A stretch of DNA of 64,000 nucleotides from WVZH01 sp034430895. GTDB taxonomy: Bacteria; Chloroflexota; Anaerolineae; Anaerolineales; E44-bin32. The stretch spans positions 1-64,000 of the forward strand of contig DAOUDW010000046.1 of the NCBI GenBank assembly GCA_034430895.1, given 5' to 3'. The notes beneath the pieces are model-generated. The model was given only the letters and a program-made list of their open reading frames with translations. It was not told the origin of the DNA and made no database searches. Shown piece after piece: positions 18,127 to 26,346 of this stretch. Within the stretch, counting starts at the first letter, position 1. Each line of letters opens with the position of its first letter. Both the position numbers and the translations under genes were made by a program.

Positions 18127-18471
18127 TTACGGCTGGGCTACATTCCCATCCGTGTCCCAGGAATAGGTATATTCCGTGGGCAGGGAGCGCAGATAACTGC
18201 AGAAATCGCAATCCGTATCAGCAGCCGCGATCGTGGCGGCGACTGCACGCGCCGTGATGGTCGTGGTAGTCGGATAATACGTCGCCAGGTAGATGTCGAC
18301 GGCGGTCTGGACCTGTTCCAGCTCGGCAATCTTGGTGTTGGCGGTCGCGGATGTGCTCAGACCGTTCAACGCCAGGGTGACGATGCCGAACAGCACGCCC
18401 ATGATAGCGATGGTCACCAGCAGCTCGACCAGTGTAAAACCTTCTTCGTTTCGCTGTAATCTCTTCAACAT
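18127..18471 (-). CDS. Type IV prepilin-like protein
   Basis: A 114-residue protein with a class III signal peptide: short basic leader, EEG|FTLVELLVTIAIMG, with Glu at +5 of the mature protein, then about 85 residues of globular domain with two close cysteines (CDFC). It should be cleaved by the prepilin peptidase of this locus and assembled in the pilus, as the major pilin or a minor one. It lies about 200 bp after pilT and may have its own promoter. A threonine-rich stretch (YYPTTTTITAR) is unusual. Confidence 0.88.
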   Translation of the reverse strand: MLKRLQRNEEGFTLVELLVTIAIMGVLFGIVTLALNGLSTSATANTKIAELEQVQTAVDIYLATYYPTTTTITARAVAATIAAADTDCDFCSYLRSLPTEYTYSWDTDGNVAQP

Positions 18472-18671
18472 TGGAACACCTCCACTCCAATCTCACAATT
18501 TCGATATGGTATAACGAACGATTCGTAACTCGCATTTATCATAGAGAATTCGATCCGGATGTCCCTCCTTTTAACTAACTTACATATGCGTAGTATTGCA
18601 CACAATTCTTGAGACTATCCTTACAAGAGCCTTTCAGTCCGAATTCGTTCTTTCCACCATCTATGTACCAC

Positions 18672-19733
18672 TCAAATACGCTCGATCAAGGCACGCAGCG
18701 CTTCTCCATCGTTGGCAACAGCGTAGGCATCTTCCAGCGCAATGACCTGATTGCGGTATAAATTATGGAGCGCTTGTTCCATGGTTTGCATGCCTTCCTG
18801 CACACCCGTTTGCAGCACGCTGGCCATCTGATGAGTCTTGCCCTCGCGGATCAGATTGCGAATCGCCGTGTTGGCCAGCATCACCTCAACTACTGCCACC
18901 CGCCCCTCCTGATCAAGGCGCGGGAGCAGGGTTTGCGAGAGTACAGCTTCCAGGTTCAAAGAGAGCTGCATGCGAATCTGGCTCTGTTGATGCGGGGGGA
19001 AGCTGTCGATGATTCGATCGATCGTCGCAGGCGCGCCGCGGGTGTGCAATGTTGAAAACACCAGATGACCGGTCTCGGCAGCTGTAAGACAAGCCGCCAT
19101 CGTCTCCGGATCGCGCATCTCGCCCACCAGAATCACATCCACGTCCTGGCGCAATGTAGAACGCAGTGCAGTAGTATATGACTGTGTGTCCTTGCCAATT
19201 TCACGCTGGCTGATGCCACAACGTTTATCCTGATAGATGAATTCGATCGGGTCCTCAATGGTCACAATCAGACGCGAATCGTTCTGGTTGAGATGTTCGA
19301 TCATCGCCGCCAGGGTGGTCGATTTCCCGCTGCTCGCCGGGCCGGTGGCGAGGATCAAGCCTCGCGGCTTGAGCGCCAATTTTTTACAGATTTGCGGGAG
19401 CTCCAATTCATCGATAGTGGACAACTCGACCGCCAGGCGGCGAAAGGCCAGGCTGACGCTACCGCGCTGTACGCTGGCATTGACGCGGTAGCGCGCCACA
19501 TCGAACAGCGTATAGGAAAAATCCAGGTCTCGACTGACTGTGAAACGCTCCCGCAGGACATCGTCACTGATATGTTCGAAAGCCTTCTTGGTCGCATCCG
19601 CCGAGAGGGGCTCCTGATCGGAAGCTGGAATGAGTTTGCCGTGCACGCGGTAGATGGGCGGCGCACCGGCACGCAGGTGAAGATCGGATGCCCCGATTTC
19701 GACGGCGAACTTCAAGAGGGAGTCAATATTCAT
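18672..19733 (-). CDS. pilT: Type IV pilus retraction ATPase PilT
   Basis: A 353-residue PilT-type ATPase. The N-terminal PAS-like region begins with GASDLHLRAG, and the RecA-like domain has Walker A GPASSGKSTT, an Asp box near IVTIEDPIEFIY and a His box near TGHLVFSTLHT. It depolymerises the pilus for twitching. The ATG at 19733 fits the family start (MNIDSLLKFAV); it lies 7 bp after the pilD stop, so the two are in one operon. Confidence 0.94.
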   Translation of the reverse strand: MNIDSLLKFAVEIGASDLHLRAGAPPIYRVHGKLIPASDQEPLSADATKKAFEHISDDVLRERFTVSRDLDFSYTLFDVARYRVNASVQRGSVSLAFRRLAVELSTIDELELPQICKKLALKPRGLILATGPASSGKSTTLAAMIEHLNQNDSRLIVTIEDPIEFIYQDKRCGISQREIGKDTQSYTTALRSTLRQDVDVILVGEMRDPETMAACLTAAETGHLVFSTLHTRGAPATIDRIIDSFPPHQQSQIRMQLSLNLEAVLSQTLLPRLDQEGRVAVVEVMLANTAIRNLIREGKTHQMASVLQTGVQEGMQTMEQALHNLYRNQVIALEDAYAVANDGEALRALIERI

Positions 19734-19740
19734 CACAAAC

Positions 19741-20487
19741 CTATCCCCACCACCAGCGAATGATTTGCTCACCATAAAACAACGTCGTCAGCGTGCCCAA
19801 AGCGATAAACGGTCCGAAAGCAATCGGATCGCGACGTCCAATGCGTCGCGCCGCCAGCAAGGCACCGGAGATCAAACCACCCAGAACGAAGGATAAAAAC
19901 AATGCCAGGAGCACATTCGGAAAACCTACAACCAGACCGACGAAGGTCATTAATTTCACATCGCCCATACCCATCCCCGTGGGGTAGATATACGCCAATA
20001 AAAACAACGAAGTGAAACCAATCGAACCACCGAGCAAACGTTCACCGAGCGAGGGCTCAGGTAAAAACAACGCAGCGATCAGGGCAAACCCAATCGCCGG
20101 ATAAACGATCCGATTGAGAATCTTGTGATGCTCCAGGTCGATAACCAGGATCACGAGCAGAATGGCGCTGCAACTCGCCACGAAACCGGCATCAACACTT
20201 GACGGAAAGCGCAGCCAGATCAAACCGAAAAGGATACCCGTCCCCAACTCAACCCGGAGATAGCGGCGCGGGATCGCTGCCTGGCAATAGCGGCATCGGC
20301 CCCGATGAAACAAATAACTCACGACGGGAATCAGATCGATCACCGCCAGCCGTCGTCCACAAGCATCGCAATGCGATGGCGGAGAGGCGATCGATTTACC
20401 CTTGGGCAAGCGATCGATGCAGACGTTTAAGAAACTGCCGACCGCCATTCCCAGTAAAGCGAAAAATAGCGCTGCCATTGCCTTCAC
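19741..20487 (-). CDS. pilD: Prepilin leader peptidase/N-methyltransferase
   Basis: A 248-residue A24A aspartic peptidase. The cytoplasmic loop carries the four zinc-binding cysteines (CDACG and CRYCQ). The membrane part has both catalytic aspartates, one in VIDLEHHKILNR and one in the invariant GMGDVKL. It cleaves and N-methylates prepilins in the inner membrane. Its start overlaps the pilM stop by 4 bp. Confidence 0.95.
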   Translation of the reverse strand: MKAMAALFFALLGMAVGSFLNVCIDRLPKGKSIASPPSHCDACGRRLAVIDLIPVVSYLFHRGRCRYCQAAIPRRYLRVELGTGILFGLIWLRFPSSVDAGFVASCSAILLVILVIDLEHHKILNRIVYPAIGFALIAALFLPEPSLGERLLGGSIGFTSLFLLAYIYPTGMGMGDVKLMTFVGLVVGFPNVLLALFLSFVLGGLISGALLAARRIGRRDPIAFGPFIALGTLTTLFYGEQIIRWWWG

Positions 20488-21359
20488 ACCTTTTTCATCG
20501 CCAAGCCTATATTGGCCGCATAGGTTGCGATCGGGAAACCCGCCGGCAAGCGAATCGGCGGCTGCGGAAGCTGGACGGGAAAGGATACTTTCGATGCCAA
20601 TAACTCGATCGATTTCGGATCGTCGAACGGCGCGCCGGTCATATATACCGTCATGCGGGGATCGAGCGGATTCTCTCGATGGCTGTCGTTGTAAAACTGG
20701 ACCGTACGCGTGAGTTCCAGCGATAGTCGGTCGATAGCGGCAGCCGTATTTGGCTTCCCATCCCCCTGCGGCATGCTGCGCACGATCACTGGCATATCAT
20801 CGATGACGATGATCACACCGATGCCCTGCTCCTCAAGGTTGACAATGATCCCATTCCGTTGATGGACAGCACGAATGAGTGCCAGCGGTTTTAAATCTAT
20901 GACACCTGGTTTGATCTTTGCTGCTCGTAAAGCCTCCACCTGCCGGTCGATCACCAATCGGGGGACTGCCAGGGCGTACACCAGGACCTTCTCCTCCTCC
21001 CGACGAACAACTTCCCAAGAAAGGTATGTCTCGTCGAGTGGCAGCGGCATTTCTTGCTTGGCCTTGCGTCGAACCGCATCATCGAGCAGATCGGGCTTGA
21101 TCTGCGGCAATGTCAGCAGTCGGGAAACCGAGCGATGTCCGGTGACACTGGAAACAACATTACGTCTGGAGGCTTTATGCACGCTCAGAAAACGCGCCAA
21201 TCCCGCACCCATCCGCTCGCTCTCTTGAACCAGGCCTTGCTGCATCAGATCCGGAGAGACGGAGACCGTCGCCCAGCGCAAGGCGCGCTTACCCCGAACG
21301 ACCAAAAGTCGAATATCACGTCCGTCGAAATCCAAGGTAACGATCTTTCTACCAAACAA
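20484..21359 (-). CDS. pilM: PilM-like actin-fold pilus assembly protein
   Basis: A 291-residue actin/FtsA-fold protein. The first nucleotide-binding strand is ITVTLDFDGRDIRLL-like, and VIDLKPLALIRAVHQRNG and IIVNLEEQGIGVIIV follow, matching the PilM core. In other systems PilM is a cytoplasmic ring that binds the N-terminus of PilN. Here it is encoded after pilO, not before pilN, an altered order. Shorter than typical PilM (about 350). Confidence 0.8.
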   Translation of the reverse strand: MFGRKIVTLDFDGRDIRLLVVRGKRALRWATVSVSPDLMQQGLVQESERMGAGLARFLSVHKASRRNVVSSVTGHRSVSRLLTLPQIKPDLLDDAVRRKAKQEMPLPLDETYLSWEVVRREEEKVLVYALAVPRLVIDRQVEALRAAKIKPGVIDLKPLALIRAVHQRNGIIVNLEEQGIGVIIVIDDMPVIVRSMPQGDGKPNTAAAIDRLSLELTRTVQFYNDSHRENPLDPRMTVYMTGAPFDDPKSIELLASKVSFPVQLPQPPIRLPAGFPIATYAANIGLAMKKV

Positions 21360-21416
21360 GGGTATCCTCCTTAGGCATGGCCGCAGGCGATTCTGAAGAC
21401 GAATGAAGTGGTACGT

Positions 21417-21989
21417 TCATTCCGCCTCCGGTTTTACGATCCCGGCGATGCGAACCTCGAAACTGCAGCCTTCCAGGTCCGGTTCGATGGTGATATTGTT
21501 GAGTGCAAGCGTTTCCGATCCTTCGTCCTCAAGCCTCGATAAATACGCCAGGCATGATTCCAGATCTGCCGTTGAGAGCACGCTGTAATTGGTCACCTCG
21601 AGTGATCCGAGGATGGTAGATTGTGTCTCAGTTCCCAGGCGATGAATGCTCGTCAAATCCACATCACTCGTATTCGCCAGCGAATAGCCACGGCGATACA
21701 AATCGAAAGGTGTTTCGATATCTGGAAATGCATCTTCGAGTGACAACAAATTACTTCGCTCGGCGTCCAGTTCATCTTGAAGTTGCTGCAAACCATTCCT
21801 TTCAGCTTCCTGCAGGAGTCCGATGTTGGATTCGAGCGCCGAAACCTGCTCATCCAATAGTCGCGTGAGGCGTTCTTTCTGAAATCTACCGCCCAGCAGC
21901 AATAGATTCACGCCGGCAAATATCATCGCGAACCCAAGCAACACCCAAGTGGGATTCTCGTTCAATATACTCCAGACTTTTTTCAACAT
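21417..21989 (-). CDS. pilO: PilO-like pilus assembly protein
   Basis: A 190-residue protein with one N-terminal membrane helix (WVLLGFAMIFAGVNLLLLG), a coiled-coil stretch (about residues 35-80, rich in Leu/Gln/Glu), then a small ferredoxin-like domain ending SFEVRIAGIV. This is the PilO layout. The ATG at 21989 has GAAGGG upstream. The PilN partner is the gene before it. Assignment rests on layout and position. Confidence 0.7.
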   Translation of the reverse strand: MLKKVWSILNENPTWVLLGFAMIFAGVNLLLLGGRFQKERLTRLLDEQVSALESNIGLLQEAERNGLQQLQDELDAERSNLLSLEDAFPDIETPFDLYRRGYSLANTSDVDLTSIHRLGTETQSTILGSLEVTNYSVLSTADLESCLAYLSRLEDEGSETLALNNITIEPDLEGCSFEVRIAGIVKPEAE

Positions 21990-22082
21990 CTCAACCCTTC
22001 CCCAGCATACTGCGCCGTCGATCCTGTACATCGCCAACGTGTTGAAACGCATCAACTTCACCGGATATAAAACGCAAAACCA

Positions 22083-22727
22083 TCATGGAATTTCCTCGAC
22101 GTCACTACCCAGATCGAGCATGATTTCGAATTCGTAGACCGGCGTCAATATCGGCGCGACGATTTCTTCGCTTTCCGTCTCTTCCGGTAGTTGTTTGACC
22201 ATGTATTCAATGCATGCCTCGCTGAAAATTCCGGAGTCGAGGAGTGCATCCCTCAAAGACGGCGGTAGACGGCGGTCATCCGCCAGACCTACAATCAGCA
22301 CCTCCGTATCCCGCTGTTGAATACTAACCAGCTCTATTCCTTCTGGGATCGTACTCACGATGGACTGTATAATCTCGCTCCACACCTCGTCCTGGATCAC
22401 GGCGTTTTCGGCGACCAACTCGATTTCGAGGCTTTGATTTATGACCTCCTCGATCTGCACCAGAAGCGCGTCTTTTTCTTCAATCAGCGGCTCGTATTCA
22501 TCAAGGACCAATTGAATGCCGGCAAGTTTCATTTCCTGCCGCTTCAATGCCACATCGGCCTGGTTGTAAATCACATAGCTCGGATAGATCAAACCAGCAA
22601 AAGCCAGCATGACAAACCAAAGCCGCAACGTGCGCAGCGAGAGCCTGTGGCGCTGGTAGCGTGCAGGAAGAATGTTAAGATCCAACATTTGCACTTGCTT
22701 GCTGCGTTTCCTTTTTCTTGAATCCAT
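22083..22727 (-). CDS. pilN: PilN-like pilus assembly protein
   Basis: A 214-residue protein. A short cytoplasmic N-terminus has the PilN signature DLNILPARYQ (it binds PilM in known systems), then come a membrane helix (LWFVMLAFAGLIYPSYVIY), a coiled coil and a ferredoxin-like domain. The acidic C-terminal tail is longer than usual. It sits between the kelch-pilin gene and pilO. Confidence 0.78.
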   Translation of the reverse strand: MDSRKRKRSKQVQMLDLNILPARYQRHRLSLRTLRLWFVMLAFAGLIYPSYVIYNQADVALKRQEMKLAGIQLVLDEYEPLIEEKDALLVQIEEVINQSLEIELVAENAVIQDEVWSEIIQSIVSTIPEGIELVSIQQRDTEVLIVGLADDRRLPPSLRDALLDSGIFSEACIEYMVKQLPEETESEEIVAPILTPVYEFEIMLDLGSDVEEIP

Positions 22728-22746
22728 GGTTGGATTTCCGCTCCTC

Positions 22747-24075
22747 TCAATTGATGTCCCACGACAGAACGGTTACATTCATGCCTGCGATGTCGATCAC
22801 ACTGGTGATGGTGAAATCATCCGCCTGGGCAACGATCTCGTATTGAGATCCGCCGGCCTCATAGCGGCCGAAGTGCGGTTGATTGTTGCCGCGCAATGCG
22901 TAAAAAACACCGCCGCCTGTGTAAACCAACGCCGCACCATCGTTAATCGTCGCCGGTACAGAGGGCTGCAGCGACCAGCCGCCGGCCGAGATATCGTAGC
23001 GCCAGAAGTCGGTGGTATTAGCGCCGCGCAGCGCATAGATAAACGCGCTTTGATCATAGGCCATCGATCCGCCATTGCGTACTCTCTCCGGCGTATCATT
23101 CACGTCGTCATACCAGCGATTGTCGGAGATATCGTAACGCCAGAAACTTGTCGTGTTGCGGCCCTGGAAGGCATAGATGTTATCGCCACCTGAATAGGCC
23201 AGTGCGCCACCCTCACGCACTCGTGACAATGTACTCCATCGATTATTCCATCTATTACTGGAAATTCTATAGCTGAAGAAGCCGCTCCGATTATTCCCCT
23301 GCAATGCGTAGATGTAGTCGCCGCCAGTGTAGGTCAATGCGCCGCCGGCCCCAATGCGTGCCGGTGCAGACCACATTCTTTGCCAGGTATCCGTTGAGAT
23401 TCGATAACGATAAAAAAGGCTTTGGTTGTTGCCGATTAGTGCGTAAATGTAATCCCCGCCCGTGTAGACGAGCGAACCACCGGCGCCTACAGTCCTACTA
23501 CTAGTAATGCTGGTCAAATCTTCCCAGCTGTCACCCGAGATGCTGTAGCGCCAAAATTCACGCGAATAATCTCCCCGCAGGGCGTAAATATAATCCCCGC
23601 CGGTGTAGCACAGCGCACCTCCGCTGCGCACCCTATCCGGTGCATTCGCCATGACCGACCAACCGCCGCTGGAGATCGATTCAGCGCTAGTGTTCGTGAC
23701 GAACTGATTGACCGCGATTGGCGGGAGCGCCACCGGGCTCCCCGGACTGGCATCGACCGACGTGCGGTATGAAGAATCGTGAAGCAACTTCCAAATGCCG
23801 AACTCAACCCCTGCGTCTGCAGCATATTGGGCGCGTTGATCGTCTTGTAAGTCGAGGCCGGCGATGAGGCTGGTACTCACATGCGAAAGAAAAGGTCCCA
23901 TGAGGATCGCACCAATGGCGAGCACCCACAAGGCGGCCGGCAGCGTCTTTCCGGATTCGGAAACGTGGACACGGCGGAGTGAACGACGCACACGACGGTA
24001 TACCTTCGTGATTACGACAAGCGACGATGCCGCACGTTCATTTATCCTGCCCGCTGTTCCCAATCCATCTGTCAT
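22747..24075 (-). CDS. PilX-like pilus protein carrying six kelch-like repeats
   Basis: A 442-residue protein with two parts. The first 110 residues hold a basic leader, one hydrophobic helix (LPAALWVLAIGAILMGPFL) and AQYAADAGVEFGIWKLLHD, as in PilX/PilK-type minor pilins. Residues about 140-425 hold six repeats of 45-46 residues, each with a core like GGALxYTGGDYIYALxGNN, then FWRYxIS and a Trp, a kelch-like pattern that should close a six-bladed beta-propeller. It lies between minor prepilin and pilN genes and could form a tip adhesin. I do not recognise this fusion as a described family. Confidence 0.75.
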   Translation of the reverse strand: MTDGLGTAGRINERAASSLVVITKVYRRVRRSLRRVHVSESGKTLPAALWVLAIGAILMGPFLSHVSTSLIAGLDLQDDQRAQYAADAGVEFGIWKLLHDSSYRTSVDASPGSPVALPPIAVNQFVTNTSAESISSGGWSVMANAPDRVRSGGALCYTGGDYIYALRGDYSREFWRYSISGDSWEDLTSITSSRTVGAGGSLVYTGGDYIYALIGNNQSLFYRYRISTDTWQRMWSAPARIGAGGALTYTGGDYIYALQGNNRSGFFSYRISSNRWNNRWSTLSRVREGGALAYSGGDNIYAFQGRNTTSFWRYDISDNRWYDDVNDTPERVRNGGSMAYDQSAFIYALRGANTTDFWRYDISAGGWSLQPSVPATINDGAALVYTGGGVFYALRGNNQPHFGRYEAGGSQYEIVAQADDFTITSVIDIAGMNVTVLSWDIN

Positions 24076-24138
24076 ATTCTTCTACCTACATTGCATCCTT
24101 AACACAAGCGTCTCTACGATCCAGTCGGATAAATCCTA

Positions 24139-24684
24139 TCAGTGCACCCGCATGGCCAGATCTAGTGTCCTTGTCTCGGAGACGGCGCCATTATCGCTGG
24201 TCGCCGTAATCGACACTGTAATCAAATTACCAATAGCGGAAAAGACAATGTCACCTTGATTTTCGATACGCCTGGCCACGACATGCGTCGACTGGACCAC
24301 GCCGCTTATCAGGTGCTCTCGAACAAGCGTCTTCTCGGCCGCATCGTAGGAATAGCGATACTCCACCGTCGGATCGCCCGTCGTAAGCGTGCCGTATACA
24401 TTCCCCGTCCCACCGGTTGCGACGCTCGCCTCGCTGCTGTCCCGTCCTAGCCAAACGGAAGCGTTTTGCAAGCTTTGCAGCACCGTCAAGCGATCGTTCC
24501 CTTCCGAAGTCACAACGAAGAATTGAAACACCGCAGTTCCAATTAGTCCGGCGACGGATGCCGAAATCACCAGAGAGATCATCAACTCCGGAATCGTAAC
24601 GCCGCGTTCGTTTCGGATCAGCCGCTGTATTCGCCCGATCCAATCTCGCCAACGCTTCTGCATGAATTCAACACCTTGCATCAC
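24139..24684 (-). CDS. PilW/PulJ-like minor prepilin
   Basis: A 181-residue protein with a class III signal (NERG|VTIPELMISLVISAS, Glu at +5), one hydrophobic helix, then a beta-rich domain, the layout of PilW/GspJ minor pilins. Its start overlaps the stop of the preceding prepilin gene (ATGA). Minor pilins prime pilus assembly. The PilX-like kelch gene follows 63 bp later. Confidence 0.8.
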   Translation of the reverse strand: MMQGVEFMQKRWRDWIGRIQRLIRNERGVTIPELMISLVISASVAGLIGTAVFQFFVVTSEGNDRLTVLQSLQNASVWLGRDSSEASVATGGTGNVYGTLTTGDPTVEYRYSYDAAEKTLVREHLISGVVQSTHVVARRIENQGDIVFSAIGNLITVSITATSDNGAVSETRTLDLAMRVH

Positions 24685-25100
24685 CGATCCACCTTGTAGC
24701 AGGTCAAATTGAGAATCACACCTTCGCTTCCCGATACCGATACGGTAATCTTCTGCATCCCATCGTTCCGCACCGAGCTGATGAACGTCTCGCTGAAAGC
24801 TCGCCAGTACTCGATGTTGACGTTAACCGAGTATCCGCTGACCGGAGTCACGGAAGGATACGGCGAAGAAACCGGGTTGGCGCTGTAGGGCGCATCGATG
24901 ATCAGTTCGAGTTGAGACCTGGCGAGTGTCTCGGCGCTCACCTGTCGATGTTTGGCTTTCACACCAGAGATACCGGTGTAAATCGAGGTGAGAATGATAC
25001 CCACCGACATAGCCAGGATCGCCAGCGCGATCAATTCTTCCACCAGCGCCTGGCCGCGCTCATCATTGTGTAGTGCGGTGCGTACCCGCGTGGAGATCAT
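24681..25100 (-). CDS. PilV/GspI-like minor prepilin
   Basis: A 139-residue protein with DERG|QALVEELIALAILAMSVG: a prepilin-like leader in which the hydrophobic helix and the Glu-Glu pair replace the usual FTLxE. The globular part has a YSVNVNIEYW strand typical of PilV/GspI. Its start overlaps the pilC stop by 4 bp and its stop overlaps the next prepilin, so all three are translationally coupled. Confidence 0.75.
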   Translation of the reverse strand: MISTRVRTALHNDERGQALVEELIALAILAMSVGIILTSIYTGISGVKAKHRQVSAETLARSQLELIIDAPYSANPVSSPYPSVTPVSGYSVNVNIEYWRAFSETFISSVRNDGMQKITVSVSGSEGVILNLTCYKVDR

Positions 25101-26305
25101 TTAATCGCTCCCAGCAGCTGATACATGGGCATGATCACGGAAACAGCCACGAAGCCTACGACCAGACCGACAAAAACGGTCATCGCAGGTTCCAACAAGG
25201 AAGTCATCGATTTAATCGCTCGATCGGTTTCATCCTCGTAGAAGTCTGCCAGCGTCTCCAGATGGCTGTCCATCGTTCCCGTTTCTTCACCGATACGCAG
25301 CATGAACGAAACCATCTGGGGAAAATGGGGGATGCGTGAAAACGGCTCCGAAACCGTGCGGCCTTGCAGGGTCTCCTGGCGCACAGTATCGAGTGCCTCA
25401 GAAATGACGATATTCCCCACGGTTTGTCGGGTTAATTCGATAACCTCAGGCAGTGGTAATCCTGCCTGCAGCAAGGTCGCCATCGTACGACTGATCCGGG
25501 AGATCATTCCCTGAACCATGATGCGGCCCAGAATCGGCATTCTGAGCAACAACGCATCACGGCGATGCCGTCCTTCCTCCGTGGAAAGGTACCATGTCAA
25601 GAAAATGGCAATTAACGATGCCCCCGCGAACATGTACAGGTTGTATGACGTGAACGCCTTGACCAAGGCCAGCAGCAATTTCGTCGTCCAGGGCAAATCG
25701 GTGCCGAATTCTTCGAACAATCCCATCAAGGGCGGCAGCGTGACGTTGATGATGATGATCGCCACAACGACCGCCAGCATGAGCACGCCGATCGGATACG
25801 TCATGGCGCCCCGGATCTTCGACGCTGTTGCTTGCGCTTTCTCCATATACGTGGCGAGCTGCCGGAGAATGACGCCGAAATTCCCCGTTCGCTGCCCGAC
25901 TTCAACCATGCGGCAGTAAATGTTGTCGAAGGCAAATGGATGTTTATCCATGGCGTCGGAAAGCGAACTGCCCATACGGACGTCTTCCTCAATCTCGTGA
26001 ATGGATTGGCCCAACGATTTGTTGGTGACGTGCTCGCCCAGAAGCCGCAAGGCAGACATCAACGCCACGCCAGCATCGACCAATGTCGCCAACTGCCGTG
26101 AGAACAAAATTACATCACGCTTCTTCGGACCGAAAAACGAGGGGAACCATTGGCTGAGATCGATGCGCTTGCGCACCTCCTGCAAATCGGCGACGGTCAA
26201 CTCGCGCTCGAAGAGAATACGCTCCGCCGTCTCTTCCGTATCGACATCGAGGACGCCTTCGAGTCGTTCTCCCGCTGCTGTAAATGCTAGATACTTATAA
26301 GGCAT
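25097..26305 (-). CDS. pilC: Type IV pilus inner-membrane platform protein PilC
   Basis: A 402-residue GspF/PilC family protein. Two homologous cytoplasmic helical domains start at FSRQLATLVDAGVALMSAL and MISRISRTMATLLQAGLPL, with membrane helices after each (IGVLMLAVVVAIIIINVTLP and FVGLVVGFVAVSVIMPMYQL). The N-terminal YKYLAFTAAGERLEGVLD domain is also typical. It couples PilB and PilT to pilus growth. Confidence 0.94.
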   Translation of the reverse strand: MPYKYLAFTAAGERLEGVLDVDTEETAERILFERELTVADLQEVRKRIDLSQWFPSFFGPKKRDVILFSRQLATLVDAGVALMSALRLLGEHVTNKSLGQSIHEIEEDVRMGSSLSDAMDKHPFAFDNIYCRMVEVGQRTGNFGVILRQLATYMEKAQATASKIRGAMTYPIGVLMLAVVVAIIIINVTLPPLMGLFEEFGTDLPWTTKLLLALVKAFTSYNLYMFAGASLIAIFLTWYLSTEEGRHRRDALLLRMPILGRIMVQGMISRISRTMATLLQAGLPLPEVIELTRQTVGNIVISEALDTVRQETLQGRTVSEPFSRIPHFPQMVSFMLRIGEETGTMDSHLETLADFYEDETDRAIKSMTSLLEPAMTVFVGLVVGFVAVSVIMPMYQLLGAIK

Positions 26306-26346
26306 ATTACGCTACCTTCCATCGACTTGGTGAGTTCCGGGTTGCA

